A stretch of 64,000 bases of DNA from contig CAJNDS010002583.1 in assembly GCA_905221605.1 (NCBI GenBank), forward strand, positions 60,001-124,000, written 5' to 3'. The notes below the pieces were generated by a model. That model saw nothing but the letters and a program-made list of their open reading frames with translations. It was not told the origin of the DNA and did not search any database. This document shows positions 49,166-60,202 of the stretch, piece after piece. Made by a program: the position numbers and the translations under genes. Every line of letters begins with the position of its first letter. Positions within the stretch are counted from its first letter, which is position 1. This stretch comes from Symbiodinium natans (Eukaryota; Sar; Dinophyceae; Suessiales; Symbiodiniaceae).

Positions 49166-52100
49166 CTAGGGTTTAGGGTTTAGAGTTTAGGGTTTAGGGG
49201 TTTAGGGGTCTAGGGTTTAGGGCTTAGGGTTTTGAAGCATTTCCTGGGGGCTTAGGAGTTTCGGGCTTACACAGGTTTAGGTCAGAATTCTCGACCAGAA
49301 GACGCGAAAGCCTTTTGATCTTTGTCGAGAGGCGCTTTCAGGGGAGGGTGGATGTCCCAGCAAGCCTAAAAAACCCTAAACCCTAAACCCTAGCTCCAAC
49401 CCCACTAGCGCCTAAAGCTGCGATGGCTCTGAAACTCTCAGCGTGTAGGATCCGAAAGAAAGGGAGCCGGGAGCCCAATCTTTGGTCATTGCTCAGGCTG
49501 ATTCAGTGCTGGGGACCAATTTCCTTTATGCCCTAAACCCCAGCATTTCGGGGCTGAGCATGGTTTAGAAGAAATGCATGGATGTTCCGGGTTTACAAGG
49601 AGCCATGGCCGCCAGTTCATGGCATTTGCACCTTGCGGCTTAGAGGTTTCAGCAGTCCGGATTCTAGAAAGACCGCAAACACGGAGTTAGGAGAGTGACA
49701 AGGCCAAAGCAACCATCCAAGGAACAGCAGTTTCAAGTCGCTATGGTCTCCCGAATTCGAAGCCCCGACCCGCTTTGGGCCCAAAATAGTTATTAGGGTT
49801 TAGGACCTTTGGGGTTTAGGGTTGAGGGCTTAGGGTTTAGGACCTTTTGGGGGGGGGGGGGGGGCTTGGGGTTTAAGGTTTGACCTTGTTTAGTCGGGCC
49901 ACGAAGGACCCCGTCAGGAGCAGTCCCCTTGACCAGCAAATGTCCAGGCTCTGCGTCAGGAAGTGCTCGCCTTGAGGGATTCAGCGTGAAAGAGAGGCAC
50001 CGCAACAGCTAAAATATTAATAGTAGTAATAACAACGATATTAATAGTAATGATAATAATAATGACAAGAAGAAGAAGGATCAGGAATTTGTGTCTTTTG
50101 AACTCCGGTCGGTTTACTTAGGATCAACAGGGATCCTCTTTTGAAAGGAGGCCTAGCTGGGACTAGTTCGGAACAGCTCCTTGTCTGTAACTCTCTACTA
50201 TTCTGCCGGGCATGCAGCGTGTTTGGTTTAGGGTGTAGGGGGTAAGACCCGAAGGCCATGCAGACTCCACTCCTATACTTAGGTTTAGGGTTTAGGGTTT
50301 AGGGTTTAGGGTTTAGGGTTTAGGGTTTAGGGTTTAGGGTGTAGGGTTTAGGGTTTAGGGTTTAGGGTTTGCGGTTTAGGGTTTAGGGTTTAGGGTTTAG
50401 GGTTTTTATCGATTGCACCACCGGGTCGCAGTCGATGGTCTGTGACACCTCCCCGGTTTCCAACTCCCAAATCTTCACCTGCGCGCATTCGCATGACAGC
50501 AGTCTCGTGGCTTTGCATTCGTTGCCTGCGCTCCAGTTCATTGGGAGGGGCAACGGGACGAACTTATGAGGCCCTCGGAAAGAAGGCCTTGGAGAAAAGA
50601 CGTCTTATTACAAGCAGCATTTGCTTTAGCAGGAAGATTCTTGAGTGGTCGGAGGGCGGGTGGGACCATGTCATATGCCATAGCTGCTGTGAAGCAATGC
50701 AGCGTCGGAAGCAACTCCTTCCAAACACTGGACCGAACTAGGCAAGCCCATCGTGGCGGCACCTTGCCGTCGTCAGCACCAGTGCACGCCATCATGGTAC
50801 ACCAGTCCACGCTGATCGTGTTGGGGCAATGGCCAGGCAGGTCCTTACCAAGCAAAGCTTGTCTGATGGGCGCATATACTCAATGACTTGGATGAAAGGT
50901 AAGTGTCGTGGGTGGAGCCATGTTTTGTACGGGCAAGCCACAGGTTTGTGTGTTGATGTCTGGGAGCCAGGGGCCTGCTGGGGTTTAGGGTTTAGGGTTT
51001 AGGGTTAGTTTAGGGTTGGGGGTTTGGGGTTTAGGGTATAGGGCGATTCTGGGTGCAACATGTGTGCTCCAGATTCGGCGAGGTCGGCCTGTGCGACAGA
51101 TCCTCTCCGTGGGTGTTTTTTTCTACATTAGGGTTCCTTTTTGGGTACCCATTACAATACGGCACCCTTTAAAAATGGATCCCAAAAAGAGACCCTAATT
51201 TAGAACTGCCTATGTATACCAAGCCACGTACTCGCGGATCACCTCTCCGCTCCTGGCGTGCAGTGGGTTGCGGTTGCAGTTGCAGTCACGAGTTCCCCGT
51301 GGTCTCCAGCAAGCCCCCCCGCCCCGGTTTGTAGCCAGAGATCCAAGTCATGCAAACAACATGCAAACAATATGCCAACAACATGCAAACAACATGCAAT
51401 CAATCCCGGGACCTTGGACTTCACTGAATCTGAAGCAAGGGGCTATTCGTAGGGCCCCTTGTGGGGATCCTTCTTCTAATTACTGTCAGGGGAGGACCCT
51501 AGCTTAAAAACAAGCCGAACCATGCTTGGCCCCTGAGCCCCTAAACCCCCTAGGACTGACAACCCCAACCACTCCTAAACACCTAACAACCCTCAGCTCC
51601 CCCTCGCAACCCCTTACCCCTAACAACAAGTGAGTCGAGCTTGGGCCCCCAAGGACGCAGCCCTAAGTAGTTCCCATAGCATGTTCCTAGTAGGGTTTAG
51701 GGTTTAGGGTTTAGGGCTTGGTGTTTGGGGTTTTAGGGTTTAGGACCCTTATATTCCCTTAGAGGACGAACAAAGGGTCCCCAGTACACCTCAAGGGGTT
51801 CAAGGGAAAGTCAGCCTCTCCTCGAAGAACAACTCAGACCCCTAGTGGCCCCAAACCCTGAAAACCCCCGCAGTCCCCCCCCCCCCCGCCTCCCCGGCCC
51901 CCCTAAATAGACATATGTACATACACAAATAGGCACATGTAAAAAGTAACAAAAAACAAATTTCTGTCTGTATGTATGTATGTATATATATATATATGCA
52001 TAATCTAACAAGACATATAATAGCAACAATTAAAAAACTAATCATAACCAGAATCAGAAAATGCCAGCACTGAAACATACTAATAATAATAATTATGATA

Positions 52101-53678
52101 ATCATCATAATATGACAATAAAAAAATAATAATCATAATAATAATAATAACAGTGATACTAAACAACAGACGAAACGCCAAGCCCTGACAACCCCGAGGG
52201 GCTGCGCCTCAAGTCCCAGAGCGTCGTGGCGAAGTCGAACCTGGAGGCGGCGAGAAGCAGCTGCTGGTCGAAGGACACATCCATGGCGTCCTTATAGGTT
52301 TAGGGGTTTGGGGTTTAGGGTTTAGGGTTTAGGGTTTCGGGTTGAGGTGAGTTGAGGGGATTTTGGTGGGCTGAAAGGGGGGTGTTTGGGGTTGAGGGGG
52401 TTGTTGACAATTTTTAGGGTTGTCAGGGGTTGTTGAGGGCTTAGAGTTTAGGGTTTGGGGTTCAGGGTTGTTAAGGGTTTAGGGTGGAATCAGGCACTGC
52501 CATTTTGGCCTAGGAGGCTCCACGGACCCTAAGTGGCAACCTGGAAAGGGGCAAGGGAACAAGGGTACCGCCGGGCCTCCTGGCAACTTTGAACTCCGTA
52601 GAACCCAGCCCTACTTGAAGGTGTAGGGCTTGGAGGGTTTAGGGTTATTATAACCTACTTAGCAACTTCAGGTACAATTTTTTCCCTACTTATAGCTAGC
52701 CATGAACCTCCAAGTAGCTTGCTGCCACCAAGCCGCCCACTGTCCCTTCCCCTTCAGCTGCCGGATCGGCTTCGTGGTGCGTGCGTCCGTGAGATTGATG
52801 AAGCCTCGAGGTTGCAATGGTTGGATAATCATATAATGCTATAAGAATTTCAGGCTTTCGTACTATAATACTATAGACTATAGCAAGACCATACTCTCAG
52901 ACAAGAATACTGGAGTACTCTAGTACAAGAACACTATACTTGAAAAGCCGCACTTGGGAGCGTACCGTCGTAGGAGCAGGACACGAGCTGGTTTGCATTC
53001 CAGTCCGCCGCCACCTCGCTTTCGACATAGACTCCGTGCAAGCAGATCTGCACGTCGGCTGCGTAAACTATAGGGGCATGAATGATTAGAATAGGGTTTT
53101 GAGGGTTGTTATCGTATAAGTATAAAGGGACCCAAAGTTAAAACTATTAGTAATTATTCCGACCCTATATCACAGGAGCCACTAGCAACTCGGACTAAAC
53201 AGACTAGGACGACGATATGCCGCGAAAACTCATTCCGAACTTCCGATTCCCGAATTTCCAGCACGTTAACCTTTGAATCCCTGTTTCAAACCAAGTACGC
53301 ACAAGCAGACGTACGTATGGCTTGGTGCTGATCACAACTAGGACTCTCCAGAACGCGGATGCTTTTGAAAAGGAGGCACGCGTCGCACCATGGTGGTGTG
53401 GCCAGGAATCATGTGCACTGGCCTGGGTCTAGGGCTCAGGGTTTAGGGTTTCGGGTTTGTTTTTTTTTGGGGGGGGCTCCATGGCTTGAGTCAGACCTCC
53501 TAGTAGGACTTTGGTCTGAGGAATTTTTGGCTCAGGGGGTTTTGGCGATCGCGCACCTGAACTTAATCACCCTGTACACCCCAAAAAACTTAAGACCATG
53601 AACTGCTTGGCTTTGGCATGAGACCCCCCAACGCCTTGAGGACCCTTAAAATCTGTTGGGGTTTGAAAGGAAGAAAAG

Positions 53679-53710
<32 letters not shown>

Positions 53711-56510
53711 TCGGGCTAATTAGGATTCTTTGAACCCTAAACCCTTCAGGGTATGGGCTTGATTTGGAGTGCAGGCGGGCAGAAGCAGAGCCAGAGCTTT
53801 GAGGTCCCTAAAACCCTAAACCCTAAACCCTGAACCCTAAACCCTAAACCCTCTGAGGTCCCCACTTGCTTGTCTGGAGGTCCACCAGCTGAAGATGGCC
53901 ATTGGACAGCCCGGTGGCTAGCTTTCCCTGAGCAAGAGGGTGAAAGAGGGGCCTTAATAATTGGAATACGGCTTTGGGGAGTTATTACAGAATATTTCTA
54001 ACGGGACCATGAATAAGGGAATGCTGCGAGTAATTCTTCCGACCCCTGAGGGTTTAGCGTTTCGGGTTCGGGGAGTCGGACGCCAGGTTCAAGATAAGGG
54101 GATGAGGAGCTTCAGGGTTCTGGGGCTTTTCAGGGTTTGGGGTTTAGGGTTTAGGGTTTAGGGTTTAGGGCTTTTCAGGGTTCAGCTTGAGGCTGGTAGT
54201 TTGTAGGTACAGGGCTGCTTCCCTTCTTTTCGTTGCAGCAGTGGCTGCAGCAGATCTTCTGGCCCTAAGCCGTCCTACCATCCTAAACCCTACAATACCA
54301 ACTCACAATCGCAGCCGAAGGGTCCAGCTGGAAATCCGCATCCAGGGCGCTCCAAAAGTCATTCTGCGCGGAGAGGCCGCATGCCTCATGTTTCAGAACT
54401 AGTTATTATGTTTACAGGTTGTTCTGCAGCGCACCGATCCTTCATTGGTTGCTGTTTAAGAGCGCTCTTCCAAGTGTACCTTGCAAGAGGAGACGGGGCT
54501 CGTTTGACAGGGCCCACGTGCAGTTCAGGACGGATGCAGCCATGTAGCCGTTTAGCCAACGCCATTTTCTGTGGAATACATGGATCTGGTGGTCCAGGAT
54601 TGGGAGGGAGAGAGAGTTTTGGAGCTCTTTGACTGATCTGGAAGTTTTTGGCCTGAGTTGCTCGCACACGCACCGGATTCTGTCAGCGGGTCAGTAGGTG
54701 TCGGTGGGCGAGCGGGTGGGCAGGGGTGCTGTTGCAGATTTCCGAGAGTGCAGGCGTGCCTTTGGGTCGGGTGAGTCACTTGGTGGAAAGGGTTTTGCTC
54801 CAACATGTGCTCTTAATTTATCGAGAGTGTTTGAAAGTGTTTGCCGGGTCTGAAGAGAGCAGCCTTCAGCAGGATGCTTGACATAACACCGTCTCGAACA
54901 AGAGAGACAGGAATGGGAGCGGCTGAGCTGCTGATGCAACGCGCAGTGTCTCCAATGGCATGTCCTCCCTTAGTGCAGCTTGGGGTTTGGGGTTTGGGGT
55001 TTAGGGTTTAGGGTTTCTGGCCAAGGGAGATTAAGGGAGTGCTCTGGCCCAAGGATGCATTGACTTGCCCACTGGGACGATGATTGAAATTCACAGGTTT
55101 GGCTTCTGAAATCTGACTCCGCGCATCAACTTCAACACCTCCGCCGACATACACTTTTACAGAGAAGCCAGTATCCCGTCAAGTCAAAGCAAATGCTCGC
55201 CAAGTCTCGTATGATCGTAGATGACCAGTTTGCCGCCCATGCCCACTGAAACGGATCGCATGCTCTCCCTGACATCAGCTCGCAAAGGGTTTGGGGTCTG
55301 CGGGGGAATGTTGCGCCCTCTTTGGTGTTTTCCCTCCCCCCCGGAACAGTAGAAGCTGACCTTGTCCCTCTTCATGACATGGTCCCTGGATTTTGTTAGA
55401 AGTGTTACAAGGGATGAGTTTAGGTGAGTGTTGAAGCGACATAGAGACCCGGCAATTGATTTAAAATGTGCGTCACGCGAAATATTCTTACGACTCCCGG
55501 GAGACTTGACTTCACCCCAAACAGTCACGAGTTCCTGAATAGCCCGGTATACTTGACTGTAGGGGGGCCCCTGCTAAACAGGGTGCAACACCATCATATC
55601 ATCGAAGTAGACGTAAAAGCCAGGTAGGTAGGTAGGTACGTAGGTTGGTGGGTAGGAAGGTTGGTGGGTCGGTCGGTCGGTCGGTCGGTCGTGGTGGTGG
55701 TGGTGGTGGTGGTGGTGGCAGTAGTACAAGAAGAAGAAGCATGACAAACAGTGGTGGTAGTACAGTGGGTACAGTCGTCGAATGTGACTCGCAGAGCGCT
55801 GGTGTAGTGGCAGTCGGGACGGCCCCGAAAACCCCTCCCCTGCAACCCCTGCTTGCAAGCCCCAAACCCTGCAAACTCATAGTTCAGTACTTTCGCACGG
55901 ACGAAAGCCATGCCAGCAGATCCAGTCCACCGCCAAGTCCAAGACGGCGCCCTGGTGGATCTGCGTGTTACCTCAACATGTAGCATTCAAAAAGAAGCCA
56001 TTGCCGAGTGGACATATGCGTGTCCCATTGCCGAGTGGACATCTGCGTGTCCCCGAATACGGCAACCAACAAAACATGTGCGGCTTGATTACTCTCTCTG
56101 CAATCTCTCTCTGCCTCTCTCTCTCTCTCTCTTCTCGCTGTGTTTTCTCTCGCTTTCTCTCTCTTCTCGCTCTCTCATTCTCTCCTATCAAGACAAGTTT
56201 GACCGGACTACTCGGTATCGGGCTACTGCTAGAAGAGGGGGGGGGGGGGGCGGTCCGGGGTCCCGTAGTGGCAAAATGACCTTTCCCTCTAGAGGGTCCA
56301 ACATTGTATCTGATGTAGTTTAAGGTCCCGATCACCATTTGACTCTAAACCATGGGCAGAAATTCACAGGTCTCTCAAACTACTTGGAAGATCGTCCTCT
56401 GCTGCTGCCTTGCCCGGGAATGGCGTTGCTCAGGCGGAACTAGGGTTCAGCACAGGGTGCCCTGAATACTAGTCGTCGCCCGGCCCTCAAGGCTGTAAGC
56501 GAACAGTGCC
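49074..56510 (-). CDS. WD40 beta-propeller protein gene (multi-exon)
   Basis: WD40-repeat protein, likely a scaffold for a multiprotein complex; specific partner unknown. Exons tied by frame and repeat logic: 56480-56510, 55923-55960, 55199-55268, about 54305-54392, about 53872-53935, 52966-53047, 52737-52804, 52193-52290, 50763-50843, 50422-50478 and 49074-49165. Joined segments give classical repeats, for example HCPNTISVDWCTMMACTGAD then DGK|VKIWELETGE. Donors are GT, GC and GA, as in the PPR genes. Possible further 5' exons lie at 57330-57398 and 60710-60793. Some internal exons are probably missing (between 50.4 and 49.2 kb, and at 53-55 kb). It ends at TGA 49074-49076. Introns hold arrays, family C, H and E elements and microsatellites. 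Confidence 0.8.
50281..50405 (+). repeat. Telomere-type array in WD40 gene intron
   Basis: Seventeen TTTAGGG units. Confidence 0.97.
50422..50478 (-). CDS. WD40 gene, exon
   Basis: VKIWELETGEVSQTIDCDP, 19 codons, between CGCGCAG|GTG and GACCCG|GTGGTG. Confidence 0.8.
50763..50843 (-). CDS. WD40 gene, exon
   Basis: 27 codons: DLPGHCPNTISVDWCTMM ACTGADDGK, acceptor GGTAAG|GAC, donor GGCAAG|GTGCCG (GT). The join to VKIWELETG is a textbook WD40 strand pair (GH ... D-W ... D-G-K-V-K-I-W). Confidence 0.85.
51124..51211 (-). mobile_element. Family E element, second copy
   Basis: TTCTACATTAGGGTTCCTTT left; right end AGACCCTAATTTAGAACTGC. Core GGGTACCCATTA is shared with 33253-33343. Confidence 0.75.
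51250..52190. other. WD40 intron: simple and degenerate repeats
   Basis: Contains ATGCAAACAAC units (51350-51395), CCCTAA-like words, a C-run (51878-51888), (TA)n (51970-51998) and ATAATAAT-rich sequence (52080-52150). Confidence 0.5.
52193..52290 (-). CDS. WD40 gene, exon
   Basis: DAMDVSFDQQLLLAASRF then DFATTLWDLRRSP, a WD40 repeat ending in L-W-D. Acceptor TATAAG|GAC; the 3' boundary near 52193 is tentative because phase to the next exon is not resolved. Confidence 0.75.
52611..52719 (-). mobile_element. Family C element with telomeric insert
   Basis: CTACTTGAAGGTGTAGGGCT left and CCATGAACCTCCAAGTAG right (inverted repeats), interrupted by GGAGGGTTTAGGGTTATT. Lies in the 52291-52736 intron. 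Confidence 0.8.
52737..52804 (-). CDS. WD40 gene, exon
   Basis: Reads (D)GFINLTDARTTKPIRQLK GKGQW after CTCGAG|GC; ends CAGTGG|GCGGCT (GC donor). Joins to DAMDVSFDQQ in frame. Confidence 0.8.
52966..53047 (-). CDS. WD40 gene, exon
   Basis: ICLHGVYVESEVAADWNANQ LVSCSYDG; donor ACGACG|GTACGC (GT). With the next exon it forms S-Y-D-G-F-I-N-L, a classic blade. Confidence 0.85.
53682..53710 (+). repeat. (CA)n microsatellite
   Basis: Perfect CA run. Confidence 0.95.
53801..53862 (-). repeat. Telomeric insert flanked by direct repeats
   Basis: GAGGTCCC at 53801-53808 and again at 53855-53862 flank 46 bases of CCCTAAA/CCCTGAA units. On the coding strand it ends TTTTAG|GGACCTC, a possible splice acceptor formed by the repeat. 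It sits at the edge of a WD40 exon. Confidence 0.85.
53872..53935 (-). CDS. WD40 gene, exon
   Basis: AQGKLATGLSNGHLQLVDLQ TSKWG, a WD40 blade edge. Boundaries approximate. Confidence 0.6.
53948..54045 (+). mobile_element. Family H repeat copy
   Basis: GGGCCTTAATAATTGGAATA then ACGGCTTTGGGGAGTTATT; right end AGTAATTCTTCCGACCCC. A related copy is at 53078-53165. Confidence 0.55.
54305..54392 (-). CDS. Possible WD40 gene exon
   Basis: HEACGLSAQNDFWSALDADF QLDPSAAIVSW on minus; fits the gene strand but has no diagnostic motif. Confidence 0.4.
54400..55195. other. Intron or unassigned; open minus frames
   Basis: Several minus frames are open (54386-54673, 54691-54939), Ser/Pro-rich, with no splice evidence. 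A TTTGGGG/TTTAGGG stretch lies at 54979-55017. Confidence 0.35.
55199..55268 (-). CDS. WD40 gene, exon
   Basis: Reads (W)ESMRSVSVGMGGKLVIYD HTRLG after TGTCAG|GG. Together with the exon upstream: G-A-V-L-D-L-A-V-D-W-E-S. Confidence 0.85.
55621..55719 (+). repeat. Compound microsatellite GGTA/GGTC/GTG
   Basis: (GGTA)n, then (GGTC)n, then (GTG)n in an intron of the WD40 gene (55269-55922). Confidence 0.95.
55923..55960 (-). CDS. WD40 gene, 38-base exon
   Basis: IHQGAVLDLAVDW after TACACGCAG|ATC; ends GGACTG|GATCTG (GA donor), completed to W-E-S-M by the next exon. Confidence 0.8.
56093..56187 (+). repeat. (CT)n-rich tract
   Basis: CTCTCTCT with TTCTCGCT interruptions. Confidence 0.9.
56480..56510 (-). 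CDS. WD40 gene, 31-base exon
   Basis: (G)ALFAYSLEGR between ACCGCAG|G and GGCCGG|GCGACG (GC donor); phase fits I-H-Q-G of the next exon. Confidence 0.6.
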
Positions 56511-56839
56511 CTGCGGTTACCACAATGATATACCGTGCACTTACAGATTACATCTTTCCTCAGACAGGAACACACGTTTCTGAGCTCTGCTAAGCCCTGT
56601 GGCCACAATTGTTTGGATAAGACTGCTCTCAAGCACAACCTCCAGCCTCGAACCCTAAACACTAAGCTTTCAGAACTGCAGGCTCGCGGCGGACGCAAGG
56701 AGGTACCTGCGAGCTACTTGCACAGTTTGAGTGTTTGCACGTGGCTCACCGAGGTCTACCAAGGTCTACCAAGTCACTTAAGCTTTCGGGTTGCAAAGAA
56801 TGTGTTTCGAACCAGGACCAGAGTGGAGAGCACGAACGT

Positions 56840-57175
56840 TACTAACATTCATACTCCAAACATTTTTAACTTCTTGACAATTATGACTAATTATGACTAT
56901 TATGAAACTCCGAACATTATGAATATTGTGAATATTAATCATAGATTCGATATGCTAAATACATTTCTTAATATGCTCAAATGTTTAAATTGCTAGTGTT
57001 CTCAATATTTGCTCGACGTGTTTATAATACACAGAATACTCGTAATGTTCAGAAATCCATGGCAGTCTTCATAATGCTCGGATTTCTCATGACATTCCAC
57101 AACATTCATTGCATGCCTAAGAATTCCTAATATTCATGACATTCAGAACATTTCATGATCTTCATATTGCGAATG
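56840..57175. other. AT-rich ATT/CAT-containing sequence
   Basis: Repeated AACATTCAT, ATTATGAC and CATAATGCTC words. No gene seen. Confidence 0.5.
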
Positions 57176-57329
57176 GCGCCTTGGACATCTGACAGATTCA
57201 ACACTTTGATGTCTTCCGGACGCTCACCATTAAAGGGTTTAGGGCTTAGGGTTTAGGGTAATCTTACGACCTGAAGGAAACCTGAACCCTGAGAGGGGAG
57301 AAGAGGGGGTCCGAGCTAGCGTGCCTTTG

Positions 57330-57398
57330 AGTCAGCGGCGTCCGTCTGCGGGAAGAGGTACACCCGCCCCGTGGAGTCAGCGCCTGCAACCTGCTCAG
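57330..57398 (-). CDS. Possible upstream WD40 exon
   Basis: VAGADSTGRVYLFPQTDAAD SK resembles a blade (A-D-S-T-G-R-V-Y-L-F). The join to 56510 is not resolved. Confidence 0.5.
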
Positions 57399-57789
57399 GG
57401 AAAAAGGTATGGGCCCCTGATGTGGAACCCCCAATTCTGGGGGTCCTTGATTCTTTCGATGAGTATGCGCCCCCTCTCTCTCTCTATCAGTTACGTCTAC
57501 AGATGCAATTTCTAGATATACATAAATGGTGAAGATACACTGCCCGAGGTCTCCGCTTGCCAGTGACACCGTGTCCCCCTAAGCCCTAGCCCTTGAACGT
57601 AAACCCTCAGCCCTACACCCCAAAACCTACGTCTCACGTCTAATTCCCCCCTACAGCGCACCTCCACATGACAAATTCTTGACTCATTCTTGAACTACCC
57701 TGCCACAGGGACTTTCCGGTCGGACGTTATGTAGTATCTTGGTCCCACTTCGTTTGAGAGAAGCACAAAAAAGCGCAAACTGAGGCAAG

Positions 57790-58140
57790 AGGCCAGGAAG
57801 TCGCACTCATCCAGGAAAAGGCGGTCCTGACGCTAGCATTCTGGAGCTGGTGCTCTTTAGGGTTTAGGGTTTAGGGTTTAGGGTTTAGGGTTTAGGGTTT
57901 AGGGTTTAGGGTTAGGGGCTCATGCTATAAGCAGCAGCCGGAAATGGTCTATCTGTGCCGCTACAAATCACCAGATCACCCCGAGACAGGCGGGACCTTA
58001 AAGCCTCACTCCTCACCCTAAACCCTAAACCCTAAACCCCTGAACTATCTGATGAACTTCAACTCCAAGTCCGAGGATGGGGTAAGAGACTGTCCCCACA
58101 GATTCCGGGTGTCCAGCGTCTCTTCTTCTGGAATCGTTAA
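57790..58140 (-). CDS. Possible further exons, same strand
   Basis: Minus islands 57795-57837 (RLFLDECDFLASCLS) and 58075-58135 (KLTIPEEETLDTRNLW) fit a beta-propeller protein loosely; an array (57856-57913) and a short CCCTAAA stretch separate them. Confidence 0.3.
57856..57913 (+). repeat. Telomere-type array
   Basis: Eight TTTAGGG units. Confidence 0.95.
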
Positions 58141-58713
58141 TTTCGCAGGGCCAGGCCATTGAGACCAACTTCCCAAACACGGCTTTGGGTTGAGCAATCA
58201 AAGAGTGGCTTGTGAACCCTAAACCCGAAACCCTGAACCCTAAACCCTAAACCCGGTTTATGGCTCAGGGTTCCCCAAGCACTGAAGATATAGCTCTATA
58301 GTCCCCTACATGGGCCGTGAAACAACCCCGCGAGAACGTGAGAACAGGGTTTAAGGGTCCATTCCTTTTCGGGTGCCACCCCTTGCTAAGGAGACTCTAC
58401 GATGTTTGGGAGACATACAGGCAACACTAACTCACTAACTTTTGGAGGCCACCAGAATCACAAGAAAATGCAAATCCCCCCCCCCCCACCCCAACAACAC
58501 AAAACCAACAGGAACCCCAGAAATCTTGCAGGTGTTCTGTGGAAAAAAGAGGCACCAGAATCCTTTGCTTGCTAAACCCAAAACTCCAAACCCCAAACCC
58601 CAAACCCTAAACCCCAAACGCTAAACCCTACTTTTGACATGACCTTCCGAAACTCCTGCGTGTCTCCCGTTATCAGACTTCAAGGCCGACCTTTTGGGCT
58701 GTTGGACCCCCCA

Positions 58714-58790
58714 CTTTGGGTTTAGGGTTTAGGGTTTAGGGTTTAGGGTTTAGGGTTTAGGGTTTAGGTTTAGGGTTTAGGGATTAGGGT
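58714..58790 (+). repeat. Telomere-type array
   Basis: TTTAGGG with one TTAGGG slip. Confidence 0.95.
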
Positions 58791-58908
58791 CCACCCAAGA
58801 TCAAGGCCGCTCGCCTTTTCCGGAAGTTGGTGGGCCGTCTCGTGGGCGTTGACGGCCAAGGGGTAGGTCAGCCTCAGGTAGCTCGTGCAAGCTTAACTGG
58901 CTGGTTCT

Positions 58909-59100
58909 TAGTAGGGAACGAGGCAATGAGTGCCCTATATAATCTTCTAGAAGATATAGATAGATGGATGTTTTGCTGTGCTTCTGTTCTTATTGCATTT
59001 TGGTCGCGTGGTAGTCTCTGCTTGTCTCACCTAGATAGATAGATATATATATATATATATATATAGGGCCCTCAGCCCCCTCCTTCCCTACTACGAACCA
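58909..59100 (+). mobile_element. Family D element carrying a microsatellite
   Basis: TGGTTCTTAGTAGGGAACGA and (reverse) TGGTTCGTAGTAGGGAAGGA ends, but 192 bases long: the centre is enlarged by unique sequence and ATAGATAGATATATATA. Confidence 0.85.
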
Positions 59101-59156
59101 GTGGGTTAAGCCTGCAATATCTAGCCGCCGCCCATCAGGAATGAGCATGGGCGGTT

Positions 59157-59249
59157 TTGGGGGTTTCCGAAAATAAAACCCCAAATAGTAGGATTCCTCG
59201 ACAATCGACACCCCAACAAGAGGGTACCCCCCCTAATATCGTAAACTAG
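59157..59249 (+). mobile_element. Family A element copy
   Basis: TTGGGGGTTTCCGAAAATAA, core AATAGTAGGATTCC, right end CTAATATCGTAAAC. Confidence 0.8.
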
Positions 59250-59516
59250 CATGTGGAGAAGTTTGCCTCTAGAATCTAGAACTTAAACGACACACAGGCG
59301 CATGAAGAGCTGGAGCTCCTTCGAAATTGCGCCATTATTAAATCGACTGATCAGTTGTTCCTTACTCCTCCTATAACGACGGACGAAGAAAGATTAAGCT
59401 TTATTGTTCCTACAAAACAAGGAAGCCCAACAAGTTTAAAGTTCAACTGTTGGCTAAGTAAGGTTCTGAAGGGATTCAAGTTAAACGTCCCGGGCTTTCC
59501 TTTTTCAGGGCCTCAT

Positions 59517-59622
59517 AGGGGGGTTTACGAAAACAGGGGACCCCAATGTAGACCCCCAACTCGTAGGATCCCCTTATTTTTTCAGACCCCAAATAAGGTA
59601 CTCCTAATTTCGGAAACCCACA
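59517..59622 (+). mobile_element. Family A element copy
   Basis: AGGGGGGTTTACGAAAACAG, core CTCGTAGGATCCCC, right end CTAATTTCGGAAACCCACA. Confidence 0.85.
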
Positions 59623-59668
59623 TAGGCTTTCAGCTTGAGGGTTTTAGGGTGCAGGGCTTAGGTTCGGT

Positions 59669-59990
59669 TCAGCCCTAAACCCTAAACCCTGAACCCCAAA
59701 CCCTAAACCCTAAATTCTAAACCCTAAACCCTGAGAGCCGGATCCTCCCAAACTCCAAGATGCAACCTTGAGAACCCCAAGTCTCTAGACGTCAAACCCT
59801 AAACTCCCAAAAGCCCAATACCCTAAACTCTCTAAGCCCTCAAAGCCCTCAACCCTAAACCACCCAAAATAGCCCTAAACCCTAAACCGCCTCAAAAGAG
59901 CCCTAAACCCTAAACCCCAAAAGTCGCTGAACCCTAAACCCTAAACCCTAAACCCTAAACGGCCCTAAACCCTAAACCCTAAACCCCCAG
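59669..59990 (-). repeat. Degenerate CCCTAAA arrays
   Basis: Short CCCTAAA blocks separated by CAAAAGAGCC and GCCCTCAAAGC segments that themselves repeat. Confidence 0.8.
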
Positions 59991-60202
59991 CTCGAAACCA
60001 ACTCCCGGAAGTTGAGGGCATCAGATGCAGGCGCGACGCAGGAAGCTGTCGTCGAACCAACCTTGATGGAACCTCAGAGGGTTTTGGTGGTAAAAAAGCC
60101 TTATAAGAATTTCAGGATTTGGGGCTAGAGTTTAGTGCCTTAGTTTGGCTTTAGGCAATTGGGGTTTGCAGTTTCCGGCTCAGCGCAAGAGAATGCCAAG
60201 AT

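Noticed and set aside
52490-52515. Relict dinoflagellate spliced leader
   Set aside because: TGCCATTTTGGCC shares an 11-base core (GCCATTTTGGC) with the leader as I remember it, but the flanks differ and it lies in a WD40 intron on a strand that gives no gene start. Probably chance.
55269-55528. Continuous minus frame across 55184-55528 as one exon
   Set aside because: The upstream half has no WD40 pattern. Splicing 55923|55268 instead gives an unbroken blade, so the half is intronic.
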